In this document: piece after piece, positions 1 through 11,279 of the stretch
Position numbering within the stretch: position 1 is the first letter of the stretch
How the letters are laid out: each line of letters begins with the position of its first letter
Source of the DNA: Leucaena leucocephala
Lineage: Eukaryota; Streptophyta; Magnoliopsida; Fabales; Fabaceae
Direction of reading: 5' to 3'
Length of the DNA: 64,000 bases
Assembly: GCA_037074615.1 (NCBI GenBank)
Contig: CM073515.1
Location: forward strand, 12,981,001-13,045,000
The notes under the pieces: generated by a model
Databases searched by the model: none
What the model saw: the letters and a program-made list of their open reading frames with translations, nothing else
Told to the model about the DNA's origin: nothing
Made by a program: the position numbers and the translations under genes

Positions 1-502
1 ACCATGCGCACAAATACTTCCCTGCACTCGTCAACCCTTCTTCTCCTACTTGTTCTTACAGCGACAACCTTAACGATCAGATTTAATTTGAAACACAAGT
101 TCTTAATAGTGGGGCCAGATCCAAACCATGAAAGAGTGAGGAAGACAAATTATAAGTGATGGAGAAGAGCCACTGTAGTAGATTTAGTCCTTTGGCTATG
201 TTCCTCATCACGTCTTCTTGTTGTATGTCTACACAAAAAATTATTAGTAGCTGAGGTTGATGGTAAGGGAAGGAGAAGAAAGGACTTGGTCTTTGTCCCT
301 TACTTATTTTTCATTGATGAGCATAGAACAGATATGGAGGGAGAAATTTCTAGAACCAAAGGCTTGCGCACATGTTCTTTCGTCCAATGTTGAAGGTTGA
401 CAGAAATCACCTTCAATCATGACTTTTGGAGAATATGGGATTTATCACAATTGGGATGAAACCAAATAGGAGAAGAAAGCTTTGGGGCAACCAGTAGTGC
501 AA
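1..502. other. no gene recognised
   Basis: I see no convincing reading frame, RNA gene or repeat here. It directly precedes the FAF-like remnant, so part of it may be decayed upstream coding sequence of that gene, but I could not match it. Confidence 0.3.
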
Positions 503-775
503 TAATGAGGCAGTACCCACCGCCCATGAAATCTATGGGTGTTGAAGAGAAAGTACTGTGATGAGAGGCTTATAGTGAAAGCAAAGAAAGTGAAGCATCA
601 TCAACATTTTTTAGTTCACAGAGAAAATGGTAGACTCATAATTACGCTCGTCGTCTCAAAACTCGAAGCATATGAAACCAAGGTAGATGAATTGCAGAAG
701 ACAAAAGGGTATCAAGTGAAAAAGAAAATAAAACTCACCAAATGGCTATTGTTGCGTTCCAAGATCACCATATGA
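503..775 (+). pseudogene. FANTASTIC FOUR (FAF)-like gene remnant
   Basis: The frame from 539 reads WVLKRKYCDERLIVKAKKV and then HRENGRLIITLV. This resembles the FAF domain of plant FAF and FAF-like proteins: a W-V-L-K-R entry, a first D-x-R-L strand, a K-V-x-H-H segment and a second x-R-x-N-G-R-L strand. Just upstream, in another frame, PPPMKSMG resembles the proline-rich stretch that normally precedes the domain, which implies a frameshift near 535. The acidic tail usual after the domain is not clear, and no upstream N-terminal exon is recognisable. FAF proteins modulate shoot meristem size, but this copy is almost certainly non-functional. The assignment rests on pattern memory over about 45 residues and could be wrong. 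Confidence 0.4.
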
Positions 776-1640
776 AAAGGTGTGCCTCTATATTATGCCA
801 ACTGTTGTGTTTATCGAATAATTATTTATGGGTTTTTTTTTCTTTTCCCATAAAAATTTTAATGAGGAATATAATGTTGGGAAATGGTAAAGTGTATGTG
901 CAGTTTTATAAATATAAATATGAAAAGGGTATGTGACCATAATTATGGGGTGATTTTCATAATCTAGTTTGGAAAATAAATATAATTATGTCTATTATTT
1001 CTTAGATTATATGTAGAATATTATAATTAAGTCAATTTATCAAATAATTGAATATTTGAAGTTTTATCTGAAAAAATCTAATTAATTAGAATGGAAGTAG
1101 ATTATATGGGGTGAAATTATAATTTAGTTAGAATTATTATTGGCTAAATATAATTTGATATTTAAAAAGTGTAGGGGTGTTTAAGATTTGGAGTGCCTTA
1201 ACAAGATTTAAGTTACAAAATTGCATGTCTGTTAGCCTCATTTTATAATTGTGAAGTGTATTATTATTAAAATTGAGGTGTAGGCTTTGTTATTTGTTAA
1301 CAAATGCAAATTTTGTAAGGGCTTTGCTATTTGTTGCTGAAAACAAATTTTGTGAGTAATCTAATTTTTCTGTTGTTTGAAACAAGCATGATGAGGATAT
1401 GAAAATTAATTATTTGTCTAGTAAATAGATAAATAAGTTTAAATTTTTATTATGGGTATATTTATCTTAAAATAAATATACATGATTATTGTAAAAATAT
1501 ATTGAATTTTTATTATGTTATTTTAAATATGAGATTAAAAGAATTGGTCAACCAAAAATGATTTTGGGTGTAAAAACATAAAAGAATATATCATCTTGAA
1601 AAGTATTTTTTAAATTTGGTTTGTGAAAATCATAGTATGA
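776..1640. other. AT-rich stretch without a gene
   Basis: Long A/T-rich sequence with only short frames. No splice-competent coding segment, RNA gene or clean repeat was seen. It runs directly into decayed copia sequence. Confidence 0.4.
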
Positions 1641-2260
1641 ATATTTCTTATGATTGTAACACATTATTTGAGGGGTGTTGTCTGCTCAATATGTTTATGC
1701 ATAAATTATGAGAATTTTGTGATTAGTATTAATAATTATGATATAGCATATATTATGTGGAGAATTGAGTATAGACACATAAAAATTCAATCTCATGAGG
1801 AGAATGAAATATTTGAGGGGTACCATAACTGTTGGAATCATGTATAGTGAATTCTCGTTGTATTAAAAAATGTAGATGATAAGTGATGATTTATCTTGAG
1901 TTTATTACTCTGTAGATTAAGCATATATACTTTTGTCCAAGCAGTGAACATTATGATACTCTAATAAGGTTATTGAGATACCTTAAAGGCACCATGAATT
2001 ATGGTATACATTATAGTGGATTTACCGCTGTATTAGAAAGATACAGTGATGTGAACTAGATCTTAGATTCAGAAGGGTTAAAATCTACTAGTAGTTATGT
2101 GTTTATTCTTGATAGTAGTATAGTCATATGGAAATCATCCAAGCAAACAATTCTAACCAAATCTTCAAGGGATTCTGAATTTATTGCTATGGAATTGGCT
2201 GGTACTGAGGCTAAGTGGTTGAAAACATTTTAGCAATTGTTTTGAGGTAAAACCAACATC

Positions 2261-2467
2261 TAGTGTTGATGAGATATGTTTGCCAAAAGGCAATAACCTT
2301 TGTTAATGATAACAAAGATGTACAAATCTTAGTGTTGATGAATTGTGTTTGCCAAATGGCAATAACCTTTGTTAAGGAAAACAAAGATGAGCAACACTTA
2401 TTGTTGCTGAGTTATAATTGCGAAATGACAATAAACATTGTTAAGAGAACAATGGTGCAGTCATTTG
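2261..2467 (+). repeat. three tandem in-frame 69-bp repeats in copia RNase H
   Basis: Units start at 2261, 2330 and 2399 and repeat at exactly 69 bp (23 codons). Units 1 and 2 are very similar; unit 3 is more diverged. Each encodes a version of the RNase H stretch that normally occurs once (C-Q-x-A-I-T-x-V/A-K-x-N-K). Copies read CQKAITFV, CQMAITFV and CEMTINIV. The phase is kept across all three copies although the element as a whole is dead. Confidence 0.75.
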
Positions 2468-3183
2468 AGATACTATAAGAATAAGCATGCTTAAAAATTG
2501 TGGAGTTATCTCAATCGATTTTGGTGAGGTCAAAAAATAGACCTATCAGATCTATTAACAAAACCCCTAGGAAGAAAACAATTAAATTGTTGAGACATCA
2601 AGGGGAATAGGACTAAAGCCAGTTTGATAACGACAGCGATGGCAACCCAACCTTTATGATCGGTGATCCCATGAAGAAGGTTCAATAGGTAAGAACAAGT
2701 CATTTGTTAGTTATTCTAGCACTAAAATATTATTACTAGTCCTTTCCCATGATGTACGAGAAAGTGCTAGATTGCATAGAGGAGGGTGAGCAAAAGCTCT
2801 TAATGATTTCAAATCTCACGGGATGGTGTATTATGTGCAAGATACACTTAAATAAATCACCTATACGAATGAGGGGTGAGGCCACTCCTATGAGATTGTG
2901 GCAAAATCTCTAGAGCATTCGTTAAAAATAGGACACACGAATGGTCGCCTAATGCGCAAAACTATAAGGTAAACAGTGAAAATGTGGGGGTATAATATGG
3001 CTATTAATACCTCTGGTATACACCCAAGAAAGTTTGGTCCATAGTCCATATGACCACTGTCATATCTGTGTACCAAGTATTATCAGTCTAGGTCTGGTTC
3101 ATAGTCCAAAAGACCACTGTATACAATGATTATGTCCATGTATATAACTCAGCTAATGGTATTTCTTTGACACATGTAGGGGG

Positions 3184-3481
3184 TGTTGGAAATATTTTAA
3201 ATATTGTAAAAGGGTGTGTCAAAGAAATAAATATTTTTTGACATAACTCTTCATTATGAAAGGGAGTGTATATAGAAAAATAGAGAATGATACATCAATC
3301 TTCTGAGATTACTTTATCTTCTGCTAGTTATGTTACCCTGTGTTTTTACAGGAAAAGTTCGCTTAATCCTGGAGAGTGCCGCTTCTTAATTTGATGAGGA
3401 GTTGTAGAATATCTCTTAAGGATAGTGTCCTCGAACACATCTCAAACTATAAACTTTGTTATTTTGCAGATTTCACCAACA
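3184..3481 (+). repeat. copia 3' LTR
   Basis: It begins TGTTGGAAAT straight after a G-rich polypurine tract and ends TTCACCAACA, so the ends form the inverted pair TGTTGG/CCAACA. Length is 298 bp, normal for copia. No matching 5' LTR occurs in the window. Confidence 0.65.
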
Positions 3482-3768
3482 TTAATTAACATTGATCATT
3501 TAGCAAATATTTCAATCAAGAAAATAGTGCAAAAATATATACATGGAGTTTTCAAAATGCTACAAAAATGTCATGCTATTAAATCAACCCAACATTAACC
3601 ATTTAACAAAAAATCGCCACACACGGTGCATAACGTTTTCGCTATAACAATCAGTCTACCTCTATTGGTTCTTTTGCATGACGAAATGACCACCTCCTCA
3701 GTGCTAGAGCTACCCCTCACCTAACTGCCTCATGCACAAGCGTTCTCTTTTGTTTCTTCTTTGTCAGT

Positions 3769-4648
3769 CACAATTAGAGAACAAGCTTATAACAGTGGTT
3801 AAAAGTGACCTTTCACAGTGATTTTGTGAGCACCGTGAATTCCACCGTCGTTATAAGTCTATCTTTTAATAATGGTTTTATAGCGGCCATTAAAGGCAAC
3901 CTTTCACAGTGGTTCTCAAAAAACTGATGTTAATTGCTTGAATTTTTTTTTATTTTTCTTGGTTTACACCTACCATTAGCCACTTAAGTCACTCTTATCA
4001 CATCAGAGCAGATTTAGAGAGAATAAATCAAAGATTTGACGAAGAAACTAAAGATCCATAAGCTTCTTTCATTAAAACTCTTTGAGCTCCTTCTAAAAAG
4101 ATCCATTTGCCACCACCTACTGTTAGCCACCATGTCAGCCTCACTAAAAAGTTGAAGATCTAGCAAAAAAGTTGAAGATATGGAGAAAAAGTTACAGATC
4201 TGGTGAAAAATTAAGAAAATGAGCAAATAAAAAAGTTAAACAGTGACTTACAACTTTCACGATAGAGAACGATGATGAAGACGATAGAGATTGACATTGA
4301 CGACTAAGATGGACACTAAAACTAAGGAGAAAATGCTGAAAAATGACCTTTGTCAAAGTCTATGGTGATGAGGAAGAGAAACGAGACCACAAACGACTGT
4401 GAAAAGTGAAATTGAAACTGAAATTGGATCCATAATTTTCAAAATTTTGCGGAGACTTTTTACGGGACTTTTTCAAAAAACTACCGTAAATAGTTCCACC
4501 TGAAGACTTTTAACAGCAGTTTTTGTAAACCCACCATTAAAAGTTTTTAAAACTGAACTTATTTATGAAAATGCCATCTCTTTTTTTTGGAGGTGGTTTT
4601 TTTAATCGCCGTAAAGTAGTGCCTTAATAAGTATTTTTTTTACTAGTG
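3769..4648. mobile_element. short non-autonomous CACTA element
   Basis: The right end, read inward on the minus strand, starts CACTAGTAAAAAAAATACTT. The left end starts CACAATTAGAGAACAAGCTT, a decayed version of the same terminus. Both sides are flanked by AGT (3766-3768 and 4649-4651), the 3-bp duplication expected for CACTA/EnSpm. Short motifs such as AACAGTGGTT, AGCGGCCATTAA and AATCGCCGTAAAG recur near both ends as sub-terminal repeats. The 880-bp length and lack of a reading frame make it non-autonomous. Confidence 0.6.
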
Positions 4649-4651
4649 AGT

Positions 4652-5985
4652 GGTTTTGCCTTGGAGTTAAGAAACTGTGAATTAGGGGCACTGACGCTAT
4701 AAATTAATGTGTTTGAAACCTTTGATGATATTCATTGACCACAAAGAAATTAAATTAAGGAAAAAGAGAGGGTTGCGCATTCATTACGTCTTGTACAAGA
4801 CCCTCAATAGTAGATACGGTCCTTGGGAGCCAAAATGATGTGCAACAGGTCTAGAGATTGTTTGATCAACATTGGCTAATTTAAGTGCTATGGCATTTAT
4901 GCCCTATTTTGAAAATTTCGTGCGTATCTTTACACCATTTTATTTTGCTCACATGTTTAGTAAATGGTCAACGTAAATTTACTTAATGTCCATGGCATGT
5001 TTGCACCATTTATGCACTATTTTAGAAACTTCACGTATACTTATGTACTTTTGTATGCAAAGAAAGTTTGTAGTGTTGCCTATGACTGCTTCATAGGTAG
5101 ATTTATAACTTAACCCTTTTATATATAAAGATTTGGTAATGCCCTACACTAAGCTGAAGTCAAGTCCCACGTTGAAAGACTCGAGAAATAGTAATTGATA
5201 GCAAGGAATTTTACATAAAAACCTATTAGGAGGGGCCTACCCATTATCCTCAGTATCCCACTTGTTAGTTATGGTAGTTACATCTAAGAGGTGGTGAATT
5301 TAGTGATGTTTAAAAATTAAAACTTCACAGAAATTAAACAAATAAATTAAGAGCGATTTCACCGAGTATGGTTGAAGGAAGAAGTAGGCATAACATATTT
5401 ATTATGGTTCAACCTAACCACTTGGCTTACGTCTAGTTCTCATATTTCCTTTGAGATTTTCACTATAATTTCCAAAATTAACCGGGCTCTTGGCGCCTCA
5501 GTACATCAACCCTGAAAATCTCACTCAAGAATCTTATACTCTTGAGCTACTCAGAAAAGGATTGAGAAATTACAAGGCTCTCTTAGTAGAGGAGTTATGA
5601 TAAACACTGAAGTACAAAAATTTCTCTCTCTCATAAAATCCTCTATTCACGTTAAGTATGAACAATGTATGTAGAGAATGAAATAAATGCTTGAATAATT
5701 TCCTTGATCACAGGTAGTTGGGCTTCTTAGAAACTCTGGCATTCAATTTGTTATATATTTATAACTTCAGCTCATTAATGATCGGTTAGACACAAATTGA
5801 ATGAAGCCATTGAAGATACAAAACCATTTGTTGGTGACACAAGTTAGTAGTTGTATTTAATGCTTTTATGACATACTTTTGCTTTTCCGCTAATTCGTCG
5901 CTAATGATTACTTCATCTGAAAAATAGACTAGGAAGTCATTGCATTAATGATAGATAAAGAGTTTAATCATATAATAAGTTAAGA
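4652..5985. other. no gene recognised; possible retroelement debris
   Basis: No coding sequence is supported. The stretch from about 5280 to 5760 has the look of retrotransposon LTR or untranslated sequence, but no ends or duplication were found and I do not assign it. Confidence 0.3.
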
Positions 5986-6241
5986 GTATATATATGGATT
6001 AAATAAAACTTATTTAATTAAAGTCTGTGTTGAGAATCATTTAAATCTCTGATAATATTTAGCAAAGAGTTCATTGATAAGATAGCTTATTGAAGAGGAC
6101 TTTGATAAGTCTTCAACCAATTTTTACAATGAATTGTTTCTAATTTTATCGATAAATGGCATATTTGAATAGCTCTTTGAAAAATCCCCTTATCGAATAA
6201 TACTTCGACAAATTAAGTCCTTGAAATATGAATCTCTTAAC
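5986..6241. repeat. degenerate TATCGATA-type repeat, left part
   Basis: Short AT-rich units built around TTATCGAATAAT and TTCGACAAATTAA recur. The array continues at 9056 on the far side of the solo LTR, so the LTR inserted into it. Confidence 0.45.
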
Positions 6242-9049
6242 TGTCACACCTCAAAATTTGAGTTGTGACCAGTACAAAATATGAATAATTCCATATTATT
6301 TAAGCCTTTAACCTTAAATAGAACGTTTAAAACAATAATCATAATATATATATTCCTTATTAATCAAAAGGCAAGTCATATGTAGAAATTTTGGTAGGAT
6401 TATCTTTGTATAATAGACCTTTCGAAAATTCTACATCATACTGCAAATGTTTCAAATCACCTACAGACATTTTTTAAAATAATCAGAACTTTATCTATAG
6501 ACTAGGTGGAGCATCTAAACTTCTAACAAAATAATAAAGGTATTTCATAAGTTTATAATTACATTTTAAGAAGATATGTCCCAAAAATCACTACTTCAAA
6601 TCTAAAATAAGACTCTTCACTGCTTAACTAGAGGAATAGGGTCAACAGCACTATCTGTAACCAAAATAATCTACTCGTGAATAAAGTCATAAAAATATAA
6701 TTTAAAATGCGGAAATAAATAATTTCAACATGTTTAAATGTAAATCATAACATTTTGTAATTCAATATAAGTATTTCGATAAACATTTTATTTCAGGAAA
6801 ACTATTTAAAATAATCATTTCAAATCAATCCTTTTTCCGTAGGACTTCAACAGAACAAAAATAGGTGTGAACACATAGTCCACGAGAGAAACTAACTAAG
6901 CCAATGTGGCTCAAGGCCAAGAAACTAGGCGTGAATACATAGTCTACGAGGGTAAGTAACCAAGCGCAGTACTAGGCCACAAAACAAGTGTAGGTATGAG
7001 ACCCATGACTAACAGGAGTAGGTACAAGACTTACGAGGAACAAGTGCAAGAATAAATCGCACGAATAATCGGCCCGAGTACGAGACCCACGAATATCCAT
7101 CAAGTTTAGATTTAACTATGGTATACCAAGGACTAACAGTACTGCTGTTAGTAACCAGTGTTCTGTATTCAGTCCTCTCTAAAAACCTTTCCAGCATGCG
7201 TGGGTCCATTTAGTATTTAATGATCACAATACTTTTTGATGTAACAATTTTCAGTAAGAATACTTCATAATTATGAAACTTTAGCATGAACATCAGAATA
7301 AGTATCAAAAGATTTTTTCAATTCATATAGAATAAATATTCCAATCCTAAAATCCACATAAAAATATTTCATCAATAAAATCAATCTAATATAACATTTA
7401 CTAAAGTCTTTTTCAAAACTTGTTTTTTTCATTTTCATACATAAACATAGTCACATAATGACTCAAGTGAAAAAAATACAAATAATATAATTCAAGACCA
7501 TCAACTCGTAGAACTATGTCTTCATAAAATCATACTTAAAATTTAACATTTTAAATAGAACATATCAAATAACAATTCATTATTAAAAATATCATTTTTA
7601 TGGGATGTTATTCACTTACCTACAATATTCCGATATAGCTTACTCTTACTCTAAACTTCAAAATAATATTCTCTCCTTATTTTCCTAAATTTTTCAAAAG
7701 TAAAACATTTTATCTGTAAATACTATTCGTATCTTTTGTACTAATTACCATTTATTTATCACAGTCATAGCAAATCTCTTATATACTTACTAACACTTAA
7801 ATATTCTAATGATTTCCTTATCCTCGTTTCCATTTTCTTTATGACTCGTGAAATTTGCAGCATAACCTTTAACTTTAAAGTTTTCAAACATTACAAAAAT
7901 ATTTAATTTAAAAATCTGAATTCCAATTCAGATTCCCAAATTCAGCTCAACAGTCAAGTACCAACATTTTTTTCCTTTTCAAACATCAAACAACATCCTC
8001 CACTCAAATTTCTTTTTTCCAATTATCAACATTTCCTCACAGCTTCAGTAAACAGAGAAAACAGAAAATTAAATTGTCCCACTTCACACACTTTTATTTT
8101 ATTTTATCCAACACTCATCTTCCTTCTAACTCCACGCATAACACATAGTTCAACAGAACATAACAACAATTGAACACACAGTTTCAGATTCAACAATAGC
8201 CCCATAGCACTACTAAAATTCATTCTTCCACCATCAGTACACAGAGCATTAATGTCGACAGAAAAGCAGCAAAAACGAACAACAATTAACCAACTTCAGT
8301 GATAGAATTTTCAACCCACCATCGAGAGCCAAAGCTAACAGCCACCAACAGGAGAGGGAAAAATCCTTAGACTTACCACATATAGTTTCAATTTCAATGG
8401 AGGTTTCACAGTCCAAGCATCAACCATTCTTTTATCTCCCTTTCCTTCACAAACCTTTTAACGAGAGGAAAAAGGACATCAAATTTCTATCTTAAAATTG
8501 TGAATAATCCATGGAGAGTAAGAGGGGTTTGGCTTACCACACATAGCCCCACAAAGCTGCATTCTGTAGCCAAAACAGAGAGGTATGTCGGATGCTACTA
8601 CATTAACAATGGTGGAGCTCTGACAGCAGCGAGACAACAAGAACGAACAGAAGAAAAAGAAGGGAAAAGATCTTCCCACGGCCAAAATCTGAACAATGGG
8701 GAAAACCACGGGGACAGGGACGATCATCGGTGATAGCAGAACGACGATGGAGGGAGATGAGGTCATGACAGCGATGGCTCTTAGGAACCCGTGAAATTTC
8801 TCTCGTCTTTCTCACTGATGCCGATAGAAAATGGAAAAGGAGAAGTGGCTGTGATTAAAATGGATATAATGTCTAAAAAAATAAAATTCCACTTTACAGG
8901 TGCTAGGATTCGGACAGGGACCTTCAGTTTAACAACACTCCCTCTAACCACCCAACCATCCACTTCCCTTGTGAAAATACTATAAAAAACATAATATATA
9001 CCTTATTAAAATTGTAACATTTATCTGTGTATTTTCTAGGGTCATTACA
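6242..9049 (+). mobile_element. 2.8-kb solo LTR, gypsy-type, family A copy 1
   Basis: It begins TGTCACACCTCAAAATTTG and ends GGGTCATTACA. It is flanked by CTTAAC on both sides (6236-6241 and 9050-9055), one base longer than the usual 5-bp duplication. The terminus and several internal blocks match the reverse complement of the LTR at 32555-35637, for example around 6242-6360 and 7090-7205. No internal gag-pol is attached, so it is a recombination product (solo LTR). Long LTRs with TGTCAC-type ends fit chromovirus/Tekay-like gypsy elements; the lineage is inferred. Short frames around 8500-8960 occur on both strands and look like LTR sequence, not genes. Confidence 0.75.
8905..8957 (-). promoter_or_regulatory. 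tRNA-like B and A box pair inside solo LTR copy 1
   Basis: Read on the minus strand, an A-box-like GGTTGGGTGGTTAGAGG precedes a B-box-like GTCCGAATCCT by about 30 bases. The same arrangement occurs at the equivalent place in LTR copy 2, which makes chance less likely. Function (pol III promoter or old SINE/tRNA insertion) is inference. Confidence 0.35.
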
Positions 9050-9055
9050 CTTAAC

Positions 9056-9570
9056 AGACTTGATATTTATCGAATAACTTATCAATAAATAGATAAATTG
9101 TTTAAAACAAAGAAGCTATTTGATGATCTTCATTTATTATATGCTTTATCAACAAATTCATTTATCAATCAATACTTCGATAAATTCATTTTAAAAACAA
9201 TTTTTATAAAGGTTTCTTATTGAAGTATTTATCAATCAATACTCTCTTTGATAAATACTTTGATAAATTCTTTTATATAAAACTCTGAGTCACTTTCTCA
9301 TTTATTAAAGGCTTCTTCGATAAGCAGTCTTATTGAATAAGTATTCGAGGAATTAAGTTTAAAAAACAAGGACTTAGACTTTTCTAAATTATTCATTTTT
9401 TGAATGATTTATCAATAAGTATCTTTATAGAATAGGTATTCGATAAATATATTTTAAAAAATAAACTTTCTTTATAATTTTTTTCTTATTTATCGAAGAG
9501 ATTATCTATCAAACCCTTTATCAATAAGCTTATCGATAAATAATCTTATCAGAACAATTAATTTTTAAAA
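9056..9570. repeat. degenerate TATCGATA-type repeat, right part
   Basis: Variants of TTATCAATCAATACTTCGA and TTCGATAAAT recur irregularly, several containing the palindrome TTATCGATAA. It is the continuation of the array interrupted at 6242. Confidence 0.45.
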
Positions 9571-9829
9571 TTATTTTTCAATTTTCATCATTAAAACATT
9601 AAAGTCTAACACCAATCTCGTCCAATACCAAACGAGCCATTGTCTATTTATATATATCTATATATATTTATATAAAATAATAGATTTAGGCTAATTATAT
9701 CAATAATTTTTCTAGATTTTTTATTATATAACTATTTTATATAGAATAAATGGATATTTATCCTCATTTTTTAATGATAAATATGTAAGCTAGACACATG
9801 CAAAAATATATTAAAAATAAGAACTTTTA
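9571..9829. other. AT-rich, no gene
   Basis: Only A/T-rich sequence with TATATA runs; nothing else was recognised. Confidence 0.4.
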
Positions 9830-10235
9830 AGGGAAAATTGGCCTACATTACGATAAACCTTCCGCAATATGCAACCTACCTTCCGTAATATGCAATTGAC
9901 GTTCCACAATATGAAATTGGCCAATATGCAAGTGACCTTCCACAATGTGCAATTACCTTCCATCATGTGTAACATACCTTCTGCAATATGCAACTACCTT
10001 CTAAAATGCAATTAGTACCAATATGCAAGTGACTTTTCACAATGTGCAATTACTTTCCGTCTTATCGCAATATGTATCTTCCATAAAATGCAATTAGTAC
10101 CAATATGTAAATGACCTTCTATAATGCGCAATTACTTTCCGTCAGGTCCAACAAACCTTCCACCATTTGCAACTACCTTCCATCAAGTTTCAAGTCCCAT
10201 TTCCCAATTAAGTTGTTAAATAGAGATTTATCCCA
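9830..10235. repeat. about 20-bp periodic minisatellite with unique tail
   Basis: Variants of ACCTTCCGCAATATGCAA recur about every 18-25 bases for roughly 350 bp. The array ends in a unique tail (10190-10235) containing CAAGTTTCAAGTCC and CCCAATTAAGTTG. The same tail occurs in reverse complement at about 61300-61355, next to a similar periodic array inside the 57770-62936 CACTA. The 60-codon frame on the minus strand here is just the repeat read through. Confidence 0.6.
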
Positions 10236-10660
10236 AATTTTTCCAACTTTTTATATATTCTTTATAATTTTGTTGATTTAATATATTAAATATATAGTTT
10301 CATTTTGTTGAACATTTTTTATTACATATATGCACCCTTTAAATTATATATAATTTCTTTTTCTGTTTGAAAACTATTCTGAAACTTGTATATGATACAT
10401 TTTAAAACTAAAAGATTTAAATTAATTTCACCCTCTTCATGTGGTTCATGTGATTGCAGGATTTGATCAAATATATTGTTACAAGAATATAGTGGCCAAG
10501 AAAAATAAAGAAAAAGAAAAAGACGATTGGTGTGTTGATGTAATAGAACAATATATAATTGTTTTCATTCCTGTCCCAACAAGATTAGTCATAATAAACG
10601 ACCGAATAAAATATGAGCGACGACTGAGTCAACGTAGCAGAAATTTCAAGATCAATACTA
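10236..10660. other. no gene recognised
   Basis: AT-rich sequence. One 81-codon frame starts at 10441 but has low-complexity lysine-rich composition and no recognisable domain, so it is not called. Confidence 0.4.
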
Positions 10661-10953
10661 GTGTGTTTGGATTAGCGACGGAATAATCAAATAATTTAAT
10701 GTGATTTATGTTTGGATTGACTTTTATAATAAAAATTAGTTTGGTAAAAATTTATTTATATGATACATTGAAAAGTCAATCTAGAAGGTTCTAATCTAAA
10801 AACACAACAGAGTCAAAAACACCCCAAAGTGGCTTAAGCTTTTAAGTCACTTTTGCCAAAGTTACTTTGGGCAAAAGCTGTCCCAAACTGGGAAAAGCCA
10901 TTTTTCCCTTCCAAAAGAACATTTTTACTGGATAAAAATGATCCCAAACACAG
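10661..10953. mobile_element. MITE-like element with TGTGTTTGG ends
   Basis: The left end reads GTGTGTTTGGATTAGCG. The right end read inward is TGTGTTTGGGATCATTTTT. About 290 bp with no coding potential. No clean target duplication was seen, so the superfamily is open. Confidence 0.4.
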
Positions 10954-11279
10954 GAATATTCAGTAAAACCAATGTTTTAAAAGACGAGACGTCAAACAAA
11001 AAAGGATAATGGGTCTTGGTTTTTATGATTGAGTGTGATATATATCAATCGAAATTGAGTGGCTAAGAGTTCAGTCCACAAGTCCAGTGCTTTAATCATT
11101 GAGAAAAATCTAACAACTCACAACCCTATTCATAAATCAAAAAGGTGAAAATTAAAGCCAAATGCAAATGGGATGGTAAAAGCAAAAGAAAAAAAAAACG
11201 TAAAAAAGATCCTAAACGGCCTATATAGACTCCGTTCACAGGTGAAGAAACCAAGGATTGAGGTAAGGAGCATACTGAA

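Larger units (their letters stand above)
1641..3481 (+). mobile_element. decayed 3' half of a Ty1/copia retrotransposon
   Basis: Fragments of the copia reverse transcriptase-RNase H region are visible in several frames. A DIAY motif lies at about 1740. RYLKGTMNYGIHYSGF and KSTSSYVFILDSS lie at about 1975-2120, followed by WKSSKQTILTKSSRDSEFIA and AELAGTEAKW-like sequence to 2225. The 3' end of RNase H, DLLTKPLGRK, lies near 2545-2575 in a shifted frame. Stops and frameshifts are frequent. A segment around 1808-1890 looks like a second, more diverged copy of the stretch at 1975-2056. Downstream are the 3' untranslated region, a purine tract (about 3174-3183) and a 3' LTR. Gag, protease, integrase and the 5' LTR are absent. 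Confidence 0.8.

Noticed and set aside
5150..5190. AGTCCCACGTTG as an snRNA upstream element
   Set aside because: It differs from the plant USE consensus at two positions, and no TATA box or snRNA sequence follows at the expected spacing.
8479..8985. Overlapping frames on both strands, up to 95 codons
   Set aside because: All lie in the solo LTR, overlap each other, and show no domain.
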